Positions 10,195 through 21,201 of a DNA stretch of 64,000 nt are shown here, one piece after another (positions within the stretch are counted from its first letter, which is position 1; each line of letters begins with the position of its first letter). The stretch spans positions 868,001 to 932,000 of the forward strand of contig JAGKQI010000046.1 in NCBI GenBank assembly GCA_018806915.1, given 5' to 3'. The DNA is from Phytophthora colocasiae (Eukaryota; Oomycota; Peronosporomycetes; Peronosporales; Peronosporaceae). A program made the position numbers and the translations under genes. Below the pieces are notes generated by a model. That model searched no databases, was not told where the DNA came from, and worked only from the letters and a program-made list of their open reading frames with translations.

Positions 10195-11283
10195 GAAGAA
10201 CTGAGTTCTGCAGTGCGTGAGAGGCACTGGGGCTCAGCCCCGAAGAGCTCCGTGCTCTTGAACACGGAACGTGTGAGCAAGCAGGGCTTGCTGGTCGTCC
10301 AGGTGGACGTGAAGGGCTTTGAGAAGCCGTGGATCGTGTTGATCGATTCAGGAGCGTCTGGCAACTACGTCAGACGCTCCACCGTTGAAGGTAGTCAGCA
10401 ATATGCTGAGGCGCTTCGAGCGCGAAGAGGTGACACAGTCACAGTCCGTCTAGCGACGGGCGTCCGTGTCACGGTGGCCAAGGTCCCCATGGACCTGCGG
10501 TTGAAGTTCTTGGACTTCGATAGCGTGGAACGCTGCTTGGTCCTGGACCTGGATTCGAGGTACGACCTCATCCTTGGCATGGCGTGGCTGGAGCGCCACG
10601 AGCCATGGATTGATTGGAGGTCGAAGACCTTAGGTGCTACGCACTTCTCTCCTAGTGGAGCTTTGGCGAGTCATGAACCCACCTCTGCTAGGAAGCAGAA
10701 GCGCTATTGGCGCGAGCATCGAGCCGAGTCGGCTATGATGCTGGAAGTCGGTGTGTCCGAGTTGGTGGACAGCACCGAGTGCGAGGACCGCAGTCCTGTT
10801 GAGCGCGTAGCGCTGGTTGACAGTGAGTCAACGTGTGGGCAAAGCTCACGTAACCCCTGTGGGGCGGCACGTACTCCGCCGAGTGACGCCGGTCATGGAC
10901 CGTCACTGGATGCCGATGGCATCGGGCCTTACCAGGCCGTGAACTGTGGGGCGGCACGTACTCCGTCGAGTGATACTGGTCGTGGACCAAGTCGATCGCT
11001 GAGTGTCTCTGACACTGGACCTGTTACGGTCATTGATTGTGCAGCGGCACGTACTCCGCTGAGCGGTATCGGTCGTCGACCGAGTGGATCGCAGAGTGTC
11101 ACTGACACTGGGCCTGAAGGGGCCGAAACCTGTGCGGCGGCACGTACTCCGTCTAGTGACGTCGGCGGTAGACCGAGTCAGTCACTGAGTGTCACTGACA
11201 CTGGGCCGGGCAAGGCCATTACCTGTGCAGCGGCACGTACTCCGTCGAGTGGACGTTCGTCGGCCAGGGCGACGACGTCGTAA
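10145..11283 (+). CDS. pol: Element C protease and repeat-rich linker
   Basis: The -1 frame after the gag overlap. It begins [15 protein letters not shown], reaches the retropepsin motif VLIDSGASGNYV (catalytic Asp in DSG) near 10340 and the flap/alpha region DLILGMAWLERH. It then runs into a tandem array (10858-11250) of about 31 residues per unit starting C-G/A-A-A-R-T-P and ending in a DTGP motif. It stops at 11281 through a frameshift at the end of the array; the linker goes on in the frame of 11189-11701. Confidence 0.8.
10858..11250 (+). repeat. 93-bp coding tandem repeat between protease and RT
   Basis: Four units plus a partial. Each unit begins with codons for CxAARTP and ends near agtgtcactgacactgg, which can form a 6-bp stem (AGTGTC/GACACT). 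The same array is in B (19080-19500, one block shortened), E (34336-34750) and F (41990-42420). The unit length is a multiple of three, so gains and losses keep frame. Confidence 0.8.
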
Positions 11284-11793
11284 GCGTCTATGGGCGAGAC
11301 GCTCTGCGTCTGAGTCGTCCGTGACGTCAAGTGTCAACGCACGAGAGGGCTGTGGGCAGCTATACACTCTGGTTGATGGAGTGGACGGCAGTGCCGAAGG
11401 CAGCGTCCTGCTGGACGGACTGCCGAGTGTTGACAAGCTCCTTGAGCTAGAAGAGATGTCGTTCGCCGACTTTGGCGATGCCTTGAAGGCTGGCGAACTC
11501 GCCGAGGTGGTCATCGTTCGACCTGAAGAGGAGTTAAACTCATCGTCCCTCGTTGACGAGTCCGTCTTGGCCGAGGTCAAGAAGGCGCTGAGCGCCAGGA
11601 GTGGATCGAGATCCTCAAGAATCCTCGGATCCCTTCTACTCCTTGCTGAAGGAATATGGAGACGTTGTCTCAAAGGAACCACCGAGTGGCCTGCCTCCTG
11701 ACCGAGGCGTTCGTCACGAGATCGACTTAGTTCCCGGAACTAAATACTGCGTGACCCGGCAGTGGCCTCTTCCTAAAGAGCAATGCGACGTCA
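11284..11793 (+). pseudogene. pol: Element C linker and RT N-terminus, frame-broken
   Basis: This stretch reads the segment preceding RT (ELEEMSFADFGDALKAGELAEVVIVRPEEE) in one frame and then, past about 11600, PLLLAEG-type shifted sequence. The correct frame for the RT start (PPDRGVRHEIDLVPGTKYC) appears in 11601-11918. At least two single-base lesions separate these pieces compared with B and E. Confidence 0.75.
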
Positions 11794-14388
11794 TTGACGC
11801 CTTCTTCCGTGCTAAGCACGCGGCGGGTCTCGTGCGCGAGAGCAAGTCTCCGCACTTCCGCGCCAACGTTCTGTGTCAGAAAGCCGAATGGCAAGTGGCG
11901 TATCGTTCACGCTTTTAACAAGCTCAACGCTGCCACGATTCCGGCGCAGACGCCGATTCCTAGGAAGGATGTTCTTCAGAACAACATGGTGGGTTGCACC
12001 ATGTACAGTGCGCTCGACTTAGTCGATGGCTACTATCAGCTGCTCATGCGAGCCAGTGATATTCCGCTTACAGCGGTGAGCACCCTGAGCGGTATGCTCT
12101 GGGAGTGGCTCGTCATGCCCCAAGGGCTGTCGAATGCGCCTGCAACGTTCAATCGTCTAGTGACGCAGTTGTTCAGGCCCCTACGGGCATTCGCACAGAC
12201 GTACTTTGACGATGTGTTCGTCCACAGTCGTGCTGAGCACGGGAAGACTGATGTCGAGGTACACGTGGAACACGTGAGAGCTGTGCTCGAGTGCATGCGC
12301 ACCAACAAGTTGTACGCCAACGCGGACAAGTGCGTCTTTGGCGCGGAAGAAATCCCTTTCCTAGGGTGCTTCATTGGGAAGCATGGCCTTCGTGCTGATC
12401 CAGCAAAAGTCAAGGCCATTGTGGACTGGCCGGTTCCCTTGAACCAGAAGGACTTGCGTAAGTGGCTGGGCTTGGCCAACTACTTGCACAAGTACAGCGA
12501 GAACTACGCTGAGTTGGCTCGGCCACTGTCGGATCTCCTTAAGAAGGATGCCGAATGGGTATGGCGTGCTGAGCACGAGAGTGCGTTCACTCGTATCAAG
12601 GATAGCCTGCTTCAGGCACCGATACTGGCGTTGCCAGACCCCGATCGTCCGTTCATCGTCGTCTGTGACGCCTCGGACTTTGCCATCGGCAGTGCTTTGC
12701 TACAAGCGGACGCCGACGGGCGCGAACGCGTCATTGCGTTTGAGTCTCGGCAGCTCAAGGCTGCTGAGAAGAACTATCCAGTTCATGACAAGGAGCTACT
12801 TGCGATGAAGTACGCTCTCGTCAAATTCAGGGTTCACCTGCTCGGCTCCAAGCCGTTTGTGATCTACACGGATCATGCGTCACTACGCACAGCGACGCAG
12901 TCGCCTCACCTCTCGCAGAGGATGGCCCGATGGCTCTCCTTCTTTGCGGAGTATAACTTCGAGGTGAAGTACAAGCCTGGCAGGCAGAACGTCCTCGCTG
13001 ACGCGTTATCACGTCGCCCGGACTATGAGTTATCTCATGTCACCTCGGTGACGTCGTCCGTGACGGACATGGTTCGAGCAGCGTACGCTCAGGACGACTC
13101 TTGTGTCGCGTTGCTCCAAGCTCTGGGGAGCGATGAGTTTAAAGACTCAAAGGTGACTCTGTCACGACGCCTAAAGGCGAGACTCCAACGCTATAGCCTG
13201 GGAGGCGGTCTACTGTACTACAGCACGGGTCAGGATGACCCACCACGTGTGGTGGTTCCTCACGATGAGGACCTGAAGTATCGTATCCTCTATGAGGCCC
13301 ACGACACGCCCACAAGCGGCCACCTCGGTCGCGAGAAGACCTACGGCTCGGTGAGCTCCATGTACTGGTGGCCGAAGATGTACAAGTGGGTCAGCACATA
13401 TGTGCACACGTGCGAGACGTGTCAGCGGGTTAAACCCTCGCCGCATGCGGCAGCGTCTTTGGCGAGCTTGCCTGTACCCTCTGGGTGTTGGCAGTCCATG
13501 AGTATGGACTTCGTGTTTGGCCTGCCGAAGGATACGGCAGGCAACACGGGCGTTGTGGTCTTCGTTGACCGTCTGAGCAAGATGGCTCACCTAGCGGCTG
13601 TGCCGGACACCGTCGATGGTGCTGGTACAGCGACGATCTTCATCGATCGGGTCTTCCGTCAGCATGGGCTGCCAGAGACCATTGTCTCGGATCGAGACCC
13701 CCGTTTCACGGGTCACTTCTGGACGTCCGTCTTCAAAGTGCTTGGCACTCGACTGGACATGTCCACGGCGGATCATCCGCAGACCGACGGTCAGACTGAA
13801 CGCGTGAACCGCGTCCTGGAGGACATCCTCCGCAGCGTATGCGCTGAAACGCCGAAGCGTTGGAGCGCTATGCTCCCTCTCGTTGAGTTCTCAATGAACA
13901 ACGCGGTGCATGCCTCGACAGGCTTCACCCCGTTCTACGTGAACGGCCTTGCGCATCCGCGCGTCCCGCTCACTCCGCCACGCGGTAGCCTTGGGCTTGG
14001 TGGGGGAGAGGCTGTGCCGTCGCTCGACTCCGAGCTTGCTGATGTCAGCCCCCTTGCTGTTCGCAAGCAAGTCGATGACTTCCTCTCGATGAGGCTTAGC
14101 GTCTTACGCCGTGTGCGTGACACAATGGCTGAAAGCCAAGATGTTCAAAAGGAACAAGCTGATGCCAAAGGCAGAAGCAACATGTGGGAGTTCAAGGTCG
14201 GTGACCACGTTTTATTAAACGCTAAGAACCTGCCTACACACGCAGTGTCGGCCGTCTTCAAGACGAAGTTGCGGCCGCGCTTCATTGGACCGTTCACGGT
14301 CGTGGCCAAGAAGGGCCTGGCATACACGCTTGACTTGGTTAAAGCGTATGCGAACACATCCTGTGTTCTACGTGGCTTGCTTGCTTAA
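11794..14388 (+). pseudogene. pol: Element C RT, RNase H and integrase (longest intact pol block of the family)
   Basis: 864 codons. RT: VDGYYQLLM, then TYFDDVFVH with the FDD catalytic triad at 12202-12213. RNase H: VCDASDFAIG, KELLAMKYAL, YTDHASL, LADALSR. Integrase: HHCC finger (SGHLGREKTYG ... CETCQRVK), DDE core with MDFVFGLPK, VSDRDPRF and DGQTERVNR, and the GPY/F module (RFIGPFTVVAKKG). A frameshift after YTLDL turns the expected PKRMRTHPVFYVG into a premature end at 14388. The block keeps all RT and integrase catalytic residues, so it could in principle act in trans. Confidence 0.92.
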
Positions 14389-14984
14389 GCCATATCGGGA
14401 CCCTGCTCTTGTGAGTTCTGAGGCGCTGGCGCCGGGTCGGACGAAGGCTGCACGGCAGCAGGTGGCAGAGCCACAGGTGGTTGCATCCGAACCAACAGGT
14501 CTTGTCGATCCGGAGCAACGTGATGCTCGAGGTCATAGACCCGCTGATGCAGCACCAGAGGCGACTCAGACCGGTCCCCGCGACTCTAGGTCTCCTCGAG
14601 ACCAGTCGCTAAGCGATGGGTCGGATGACCGACGTGGTGGTCGTGCTCCTTCACCGAGCCCACGCGGGTCTGCAAGCAATACAGCGCGTCTACTCGCAGC
14701 GCGAGAACCCATCGACCGCTCGTCCTCCTCCTGCTCTGCTCGATGAGCAAGGTGAGCTTCACTATCACGTGGATCGCCTAATGGCGCGGCGTCGTCGCCG
14801 AGGTCACAACCAGTATCTGGTGAAGTGGCGAGGTTACCCTCACTCACAGAACTCGTGGGAGTTTGAGGTGCCACTACGGCAGGATTGCCCCGACGTCGTT
14901 GACGCGTATGATCGGGCACACCCGGTGTCAGACCGCCCGATGGGGGTGCGACGGAGTCGCCGGGTGCCAAGCACCTCCCACTAA
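14389..14984 (+). pseudogene. pol: Element C pol tail with chromodomain
   Basis: After the frameshift the C-terminal linker (basic, Pro/Ala/Arg-rich) leads to a chromodomain at about 14770-14880 (NQYLVKWRGYPHSQNSWEFE) and a final TAA. The aromatic residues expected for a chromodomain (Tyr, Trp, Trp) are present. Confidence 0.8.
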
Positions 14985-15243
14985 GGTGGGGGTCCACAGG
15001 GTCGTTGCTGAGCTCAGGCTCTGACCCGTAGCTGCAATACTTGCAGCGAGCACGTCGGTGCCGTCGACATGGCATCGAATGCTCAAACTGCAAGTGCAGT
15101 AGAGCTACATGCGCCTCGCGCGCGTGTTTCAAGGGTCTATGACCCTTTAACAACACTGGCCTATGGCCCGGAGCTTCGCGATCATGAAGCGAAGATGGTT
15201 CGTGATGAACAACCGTCTTAATGACGTTCGGTCTAAGCGACAA
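14566..15243 (-). CDS. Antisense ORF of element C overlapping the chromodomain
   Basis: 226 codons open on the minus strand, opposite to pol. No ATG at the open start; the first in-frame ATG encodes MPCRRHRRARCKYCSYG, a basic stretch with a CxxC. It matches the E copy (45669-46328) over its length, including the downstream acidic part, and differs from E by a small indel near the end. It is partly outside the sense CDS (14985-15243) where sense coding cannot explain its openness. Function unknown. Confidence 0.4.
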   Translation of the reverse strand: MSLRPNVIKTVVHHEPSSLHDREAPGHRPVLLKGHRPLKHAREAHVALLHLQFEHSMPCRRHRRARCKYCSYGSEPELSNDPVDPHLSGRCLAPGDSVAPPSGGLTPGVPDHTRQRRRGNPAVVAPQTPTSSVSEGNLATSPDTGCDLGDDAAPLGDPRDSEAHLAHRAEQEEDERSMGSRAASRRAVLLADPRGLGEGARPPRRSSDPSLSDWSRGDLESRGPV

Positions 15244-15895
15244 GTGGTGATGGAAACGGATTCTATCCGATCACCTGACGCTAGAAGCGTTCAATGGGTA
15301 TGACTATGTCGTGAGGCACTGTGGATGCCAGGGATGCCAATGCATTGGACCCCGCATGCTGCATAGCAGTAGGAGGTAGGTAAGCTCCTCCTGAGCGACA
15401 GCTTAGCTGTCTGGTGCTCGTTGTCGTGTCTACGACTGTGCTGAGCACGTGTATTCACAAGACACAGTGTCTGTGACACATAGTGGCGCTTGCGCCTGCT
15501 TCAAGGACAACTTGGGCATCAAGCCCTGCACACAGTGCTCATCCGAGGGTCACATTAACTGTGAAGCGAGTGGGCCCCACTGCTGTGTGGTTCGTGGAAC
15601 CGTTGGGAGCCTGAAAGGCTTGCCCTGTGGATCACTGATCCAGTAGTATCATAGATACGCCACCTGTGGCCATCTTTCCACGCCCGTAGAGCCCCATGAC
15701 TCGAGCCAGTAGGCTCCTATGCTTGATAAGCATTGTGCCCAAGTGTGTACCAAGTGGCATCGCGTACGGAGGCGTGTAACACGCACGAGAGACAGCGCCG
15801 TCCGCGCAAGGCAAGGTGCCGTGGCCATCGGCCGATAATCGCGTCGTGTGTTTACACTTTCCGGATACGGTATCCGGAATCTTGGTGGGGGAGAG
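15244..15895 (+). other. Element C 3' untranslated region
   Basis: Between the chromodomain gene and the 3' LTR there is no sense ORF of note. The minus strand has two short ORFs, at 15291-15479 and 15632-15952, the second conserved at equal length in E and F. The region ends in the purine tract ggtgggggagag (15886-15895 and a few bases before). Confidence 0.6.
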
Positions 15896-15952
15896 TGTAA
15901 CGGGGATGTTACACGAATGTTTCTCGTTGGTGTGTGACACACGTGGATACAT
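15632..15952 (-). CDS. Conserved small antisense ORF (106 aa) starting inside the 3' LTR of C
   Basis: ATG-initiated on the minus strand within the 3' LTR (MYPRVSHTNEKHSC), it crosses the LTR edge and ends 106 codons later in LLDQ. The same ORF at the same length lies in F (37299-37619, plus) and E (46715-47035, minus). It contains a few Cys and basic residues and no domain I recognise. The three copies are recent, so conservation alone is weak evidence of coding. Confidence 0.3.
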   Translation of the reverse strand: MYPRVSHTNEKHSCNIPVTLSPTKIPDTVSGKCKHTTRLSADGHGTLPCADGAVSRACYTPPYAMPLGTHLGTMLIKHRSLLARVMGLYGRGKMATGGVSMILLDQ

Positions 15953-16317
15953 TTATGTGGGTACATAATAGTGTGTGACACTCATGATACATTTATGTGG
16001 GTACATAATGGTGTGGCACACACGAGTAGATACGTAGATGGCCTCAGAGCCTCACGTTGCATTTTGATTAGGATTTAGTATGTTAGATACTAAATCCGTT
16101 ACATTTAGGATTAGGGCAGTAAAGTCAATAAAAATCAGTTTGCATTTTACATAGTTAGTGTTAGTTCCTTTATTATAGGGACACTAATTGTGTGAGTCCC
16201 GTATTTGGTGGACTTCTTGGTTCTTGTATAGAACCGAAGGCTAGCGCCTTGCAAGCAGGACTCTACGAGTCAACTAAACTTCCTCTGTGCCGTGCACACC
16301 TACGCAGCCCCGCTGCA
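15896..16317 (+). repeat. Element C 3' LTR (type II second half)
   Basis: Shares its first ~235 bp with the C 5' LTR, but its last part carries tttggtggacttcttgg and ctagcgcc, as in the 3' LTRs of E and F, instead of tttagtggactacttgg and ctagtgcc of the 5' LTRs. Confidence 0.95.
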
Positions 16318-16322
16318 GAAGG

Positions 16323-19043
16323 GCTGATATCAGCAAGCTCGGAGTCGAGCGACGGCACAGCCTCTCCCCCACCAAGCCCAAGGCTACCGCGTGGCGGAGT
16401 GAGCGGAACGCGCGGGTGCGCAAGGCCGTTCACGTAGAACGGGGTGAAGCCTGTCGAGGCATGCACCGCATTGTTCATGGAGAACTCAACGAGAGGGAGC
16501 ATAGCGCTCCAACGCTTCGGCGTTTCAGCGCATACGCTGCGGAGGATGTCCTCCAGAACGCGGTTCACGCGTTCGGTCTGACCGTCGGTCTGCGGATGGT
16601 CCGCCGTGGACATGTCCAGTCGAGTGCCCAGCACCTTGAAGACGGACGTCCAGAAGTGACCCGTGAAACGGGGGTCTCGATCCGAGACAATGGTCTCAGG
16701 CAGCCCATGCTGGCGGAAGACCCGATCGATGAAGATCGTCGCTGTACCAGCACCATCGACGGTGTCCGGCACAGCCGCTAGGTGAGCCATCTTGCTCAGA
16801 CGGTCAACGAAGACCACAACGCCCGTGTTGCCTGCCGTATCCTTCGGCAGGCCAAACACGAAGTCCATACTCATGGACTGCCAACACCCAGAGGGTACAG
16901 GTAAGCTCGCCAAAGGCGCAGCCGCATGCGGCGAGGGTTTAACCCGCTGACACGTCTCGCACGTGCGCACATATGTGCCGACCCACTTGTACATCTTCGG
17001 CCACCAGTACATGGAGCTCACCGAGCCGTACGTCTTCTCGCGACCGAGGTGGCCGCCTGTGGGTGTGTCGTGAGCCTCATAGAGGATACGGTACTTCAGA
17101 TCCTCATCGTGAGGAACTACCACTCGTGGTGGGTCATCCTGACCCGTGCTGTAGTACAGTAGACCGCCTCCCAGGCTATAGCGTTGGAGTCTCGCCTTTA
17201 GGCGTCGTGACAGAGTCACCTTTGAGTCCTTAAACTCATCGCTCCCTAGAGCTTGAAGCAGCGCGACACAAGAGTCGTCCTGAGCGTACGCTGCTCGAAC
17301 CATGTCCGTCACGGACGACGTCACCGAGGTGACATGAGATAACTCATAGTCCGGGCGACGTGATAACGCGTCAGCGAGGACGTTCTGCCTTCCAGGCTTG
17401 TACTTCACCTCGAAGTTATACTCCGCAAAGAAGGAGAGCCATCGGGCCATCCTCTGCGAGAGGTGAGGCGACTGCGTCGCTGTGCGTAGTGACGCATGAT
17501 CCGTGTAGATCACAAACGGCTTGGAGCCGAGCAGGTGAACCCTGAATTTGACGAGAGCGTACTTCATCGCAAGTAGCTCCTTGTCATGAACTGGATAGTT
17601 CTTCTCAGCAGCCTTGAGCTGTCGCGACTCAAACGCAATGACGCGTTCGCGCCCTTCGGCGTCCGCTTGTAGCAAAGCACTGCCGATGGCAAAGTCCGAG
17701 GCGTCACAGACGACAATAAACGGACGAGCGGGGTCTGGCAGCGCCAGTATCGGTGCCTGAAGCAGGCTATCCTTGATACAAGTGAACGCATTCTCGTGCT
17801 CGGCACGCCATACCCACTCGGCATCCTTCTTAAGGAGATCCGTCAGTGGCCGAGCCAACTCAGCGTAGTTCTCGCTGTACTTGTGCAAGTAGTTGGCCAA
17901 ACCCAACCACTTACGCAAGTCCTTCTCGTTCAAGGGAACCGGCCAATCCACAATGGCCTTGACCTTTGCTGGATCAGCACGAAGGCCATGCTTCCCAATG
18001 AAGCACCCTAGGAAGGGGATTTCTTCCGCGCCAAAGACGCACTTGTCTGCGTTGGCGTACAGCTTGTTCGTGCGCATGCACTCGAGCACAGCACTCACGT
18101 GTTCCACGTGCACCTCAACGTCAGTCTTGCCGTGTTCGGCCTGACTGTGGACGAACACATCGTCAAAGTACGTTTGTGCGAATGCCCGTAGGGGCCTGAA
18201 CAGCTGCGTCACTAGACGATTGAACGTTGCGGGCGCGTTCGAGAGCCCTTGGGGCATGACGAGCCACTCCCAGAGCATACCGCTCGGGGTGCTCACCGCT
18301 GTAAGCGGAATATCACTGGCTCGCATGAGCAGCTGATAGTAGCCATCGACTAAGTCGAGCGCACTGTACATGGTGCAACCCACCATGTTGTTCTGAAGAA
18401 CATCCTTCCTAGGAATCGGCGTCTGCGCCGGAATCGTGGCAGTGTTAAGCTTGTTAAAAGCGTGAACGATACGCCACTTGCCATTCGGCTTTCTGACACA
18501 GAACGTTGGCGCGGAATGCGGAGACTTGCTCTCGCGCACGAGACCCGCCGCGTGCTTCGCACGGAAGAAGGCGTCAATGACGTCGCATTGCTCTTTAGGA
18601 AGAGGCCACTGTCGGGTCACGCAGTACTTAGTTCCGGGAACTAAGTCGATCTCATGACGAACGCCTCGGTCGGGAGGCAGGCCACTCGGTGGTTCCTTTG
18701 AGACAACGTCTCCATATTCCTTCAGCAAGGAGTAGAAGGGATCCGAGGGATTCTTGAGGATCTCCGATCCACTCCTGGCGCTCAGCGCCTTCTTGACCTC
18801 GGCCAAGACGGACTCGTCAACGAGGGACGATGAGTTTAACTCCTCTTCAGGTCGAACGATGACCACCTCGGCGAGTTCGCCAGCCTTCAAGGCATCGCCA
18901 AAGTCGGCGAACGACATCTCTTCTAGCTCAAGGAGCTTGTCAACACTCGGCAGTCCGTCCAGCAGGACGCCGCCTTCGGCACCTGCCGTCCACTCCATCA
19001 ACCAGAGTGTATAGCCGCCCACAGCCCTCTCGTGCGTTGACAC
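16323..19043 (-). CDS. pol: Element B RT, RNase H and integrase (cut by element C)
   Basis: Over 900 codons in one frame. It starts in the protease-RT linker (GVLLDGLPSVDKLLELEEM), then RT (LDLVDGYYQLLM, TYFDDVFVH), RNase H (CDASDFAIG, DKELLAMKYAL), the HHCC finger and the DDE core (MDFVFGLPK, SDRDPRF, DGQTERVNR). It is truncated at LADISPSA by element C at 16318-16322; the next codons are at 8721 downward. Apart from the insertion this is the least damaged RT-integrase frame of the family. The overlap with 18940-20136 reflects a one-base insertion near 18985. Confidence 0.92.
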
Positions 19044-20136
19044 TTGACGTCACGGACGACTCAGACGCAGAGCGTCTCGCCCATCGGGCCTCACGACGTC
19101 GTCGCCTAGCCGACGAACGTCCACTCGACGGAGTACGTGCCGCTGCACAGGTAATGGCCTTGCCCGGCCCAGTGTCAGTGACACTCAGTGACTGACTCGG
19201 TCTACCGCCGACGTCACTAGACGGAGTACGTGCCGCCGCACAGGTTTCGGCCCCTTCAGGCCCAGTGTCAGTGACACTCTGCGATCCACTCGGTCGACGA
19301 CCGATACCGCTCAGCGGAGTACGTGCCGCTGCACAATCAATGACCGTAACAGGTCCAGTGTCAGAGACACTCAGCGATCGACTTGGTCCACGACCAGTAT
19401 CACTCGACGGAGTACGTGCCGCCCCACAGTTCACGGCCTGGTAAGGCCCGATGCCATCGGCATCCAGTGACGGTCCATGACCGGCGTCACTCGGGTTACG
19501 TGAGCTTTGCCCACACGTTGACTCACTGCCAACCAGCGCTATGCGCTCAACAGGGCTGCGATCCTCGCACTCGGTGCTGTCCACTAACTCGGACACACCG
19601 ACTTCCAGCATCATTGCCGACTCGGCTCGATGCTCGCGCCAATAGCGCTTCTGCTTCCTAGCAGAGGTGGGTTCATGACTCGCCAAAGCTCCACTAGGAG
19701 AGAAGTGTGTAGCACCGAAGGTCTTCGACCTCCAGTCGATCCATGGCTCGTGGCGCTCCAGCCACGCCATACCAAGGATGAGGTCGTACCTCAAATCCAG
19801 GTCCAAGACCAAGCAGCGTTCCACGCTGTCGAAGTCCAGGAACTTCAGCCGTAGGTCCATGGGGACCTTGGCTGCCGTGACACGGACGCCCGTCGCTAGA
19901 CGGACAGTGACGGTGTCACCTCTTCGCGCTCGAAGCGCCTCAGCATATTGCTGACTACCCTCAACGGTGGAGCGTCTGACGTAGTTGCCAGACGCTCCTG
20001 AATCGATCAACACGATCCACGGCTTCTCGAAGCCCTTCACGTCCACATGGACGACCAGCAAGCCCTGCTTGCTCACACGTTCCGTGTTCAAGAGCACGGA
20101 GCTCTTCGGGGCTGAGCCCCAGTGCCTCTCACGCAC
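18940..20136 (-). CDS. pol: Element B protease and repeat linker
   Basis: Begins in the gag-pol overlap region (RERHWGSAPKSS), with retropepsin motif VLIDSGASGNYV and DLILGMAWLERH, then the CxAARTP repeat array. One repeat start is lost here (NPSDAGHG where C has NPCGAARTPPSDAGHG, an in-frame loss). It ends in a frame-shifted Arg-rich tail because of a one-base insertion relative to F. Confidence 0.85.
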   Translation of the reverse strand: MRERHWGSAPKSSVLLNTERVSKQGLLVVHVDVKGFEKPWIVLIDSGASGNYVRRSTVEGSQQYAEALRARRGDTVTVRLATGVRVTAAKVPMDLRLKFLDFDSVERCLVLDLDLRYDLILGMAWLERHEPWIDWRSKTFGATHFSPSGALASHEPTSARKQKRYWREHRAESAMMLEVGVSELVDSTECEDRSPVERIALVGSESTCGQSSRNPSDAGHGPSLDADGIGPYQAVNCGAARTPSSDTGRGPSRSLSVSDTGPVTVIDCAAARTPLSGIGRRPSGSQSVTDTGPEGAETCAAARTPSSDVGGRPSQSLSVTDTGPGKAITCAAARTPSSGRSSARRRRREARWARRSASESSVTSSVNAREGCGRLYTLVDGVDGRCRRRRPAGRTAEC

Positions 20137-20154
20137 TGCAGAACTCAGTTCTTC

Positions 20155-20208
20155 CCCAGTAGACCGCCCCGCGTCTACTGGGAGCCGTCGTTTCGGGCAG
20201 AGCCCAAA
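20155..20208 (-). promoter_or_regulatory. Frameshift module of element B
   Basis: The heptamer GCCCAAA on the plus strand (20202-20208) is T TTG GGC in the gag frame. The arms CCCAGTAGAC (20155-20164) and GTCTACTGGG (20173-20182) form the same hairpin as in C, although the spacer has changed by several bases. Conservation of stem and heptamer across a diverged subfamily supports function. Confidence 0.6.
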
Positions 20209-21144
20209 GCGGGACCCGCGACAGGGTTGCGGCCATTCTGGCCGGCGCGCTCTTTGCGCAGAGGGCAGTTGGGCCTCAGGTGTGTGGGACTACCACACGT
20301 GTAGCACCGACGAGTGCTCATACGCTGCACCGCAGCTCGTAGCTCGGCTACTTCATCTTCAGCATAGCTGAGGTCCATGGGTTCGGGTCCCCCGGACCCT
20401 GTGCTATTAGCACCGACCCTCGACAACTTAAAGTTGTGTTCAGCATTCAATGCCACGCTAACAGCGTCCTCGAAGGTGCGAGGATTCTGACGGAATGCCT
20501 CCGTCCTGGCCACGCCAGCTCTCAGACCTTCCATGAAGATAGTCACAGTGACCACCTCAGGTAGAGGATCGGCAGCCATGCCGGCAATGAGCGTGCGCAG
20601 CTCTTGGACATAGTCCACCAGGTCCTTCTTGCCCTGTCGGCAAGCGAGGAAGCGTGACCGCTCGCGATACGCCTGGTTAGGTGGAGCAAATACTTGCGTA
20701 AGTTTGGCCTTTAGCTCACCCCATGTGGGGAAGGCCGCTTCCACCGACGTCCCAGACGTCAAGGCCCATTCTCGTGCTCGACCTTCGAGCTTAGAGATGG
20801 CGAACGCCACGCGTTGGCCTTCCAACTGGAGCATAGCGGCCCCCATGGCCATCTCGACCTCTCGGGTCCACAATAGGAGGTTCTCTCCTTCATTCCCGAG
20901 GAAGGTCTTCACGCTGAGCGTGACGGGCTTAGCTCTCGGAGCAGGGGTTAACCCCTTTTACATTCCGTTGAATGTGCTCAACGAGAGCGTTCTCGTACGA
21001 GGCAAATGCCTCCAGGCGCGCGTTGACGGCCTCCGGCCCTTGAGACGCAAGGTGCGCCATACCTTCAGGGCCCAGCAAGGACGTAAGCTTGTTAAGCGTG
21101 TCCCGCTGACTCGGAGTCAAGTGAGCGTATGCTTCTGGCTCCAT
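20175..21144 (-). pseudogene. gag: Element B gag, one frameshift
   Basis: ATG at 21144; the frame breaks near 20945 because of one extra base relative to C and F (VNPCSES stop). It resumes at 20912 and runs through the capsid core and knuckle ([14 protein letters not shown]) to the TAG at 20175-20177. It retains the full set of gag features. Confidence 0.85.
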
Positions 21145-21201
21145 TCTCACAGAGAAACAGTCTTCAACTCAGGAGTTGGATTGACTACAAGTGCTACCAG
21201 A

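Larger units (their letters stand above)
8727..16317 (+). mobile_element. Element C: Ty3/Gypsy chromovirus inserted in element B pol
   Basis: LTRs 8727-9147 (421 bp) and 15896-16317 (422 bp); TSD GAAGG at 8722-8726 and 16318-16322. Length 7.59 kb. A candidate primer site starts at 9150 (TGGTAGCACTTGTAG) and a purine tract ends at 15895 (ggtgggggagag). Gag, protease-linker, RT, RNase H, integrase and chromodomain follow in order, with several single-base frame breaks. The first ~235 bp of the two LTRs are identical, while nine differences fall in the last ~190 bp. Confidence 0.95.

Noticed and set aside
12036..14357. Minus-strand ORFs inside pol of C (and the equivalents in B, E, F)
   Set aside because: They are shadows of a GC-rich, codon-biased sense frame; the sense frame is clearly the conserved polymerase. 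I kept only antisense ORFs that extend outside sense coding.
15449..15646. Cys-rich 65-codon sense ORF in the 3' region of C (a possible small secreted protein)
   Set aside because: The matching region of E and F is broken by an indel (near 46607) and there is no signal peptide, so I do not call it a gene.
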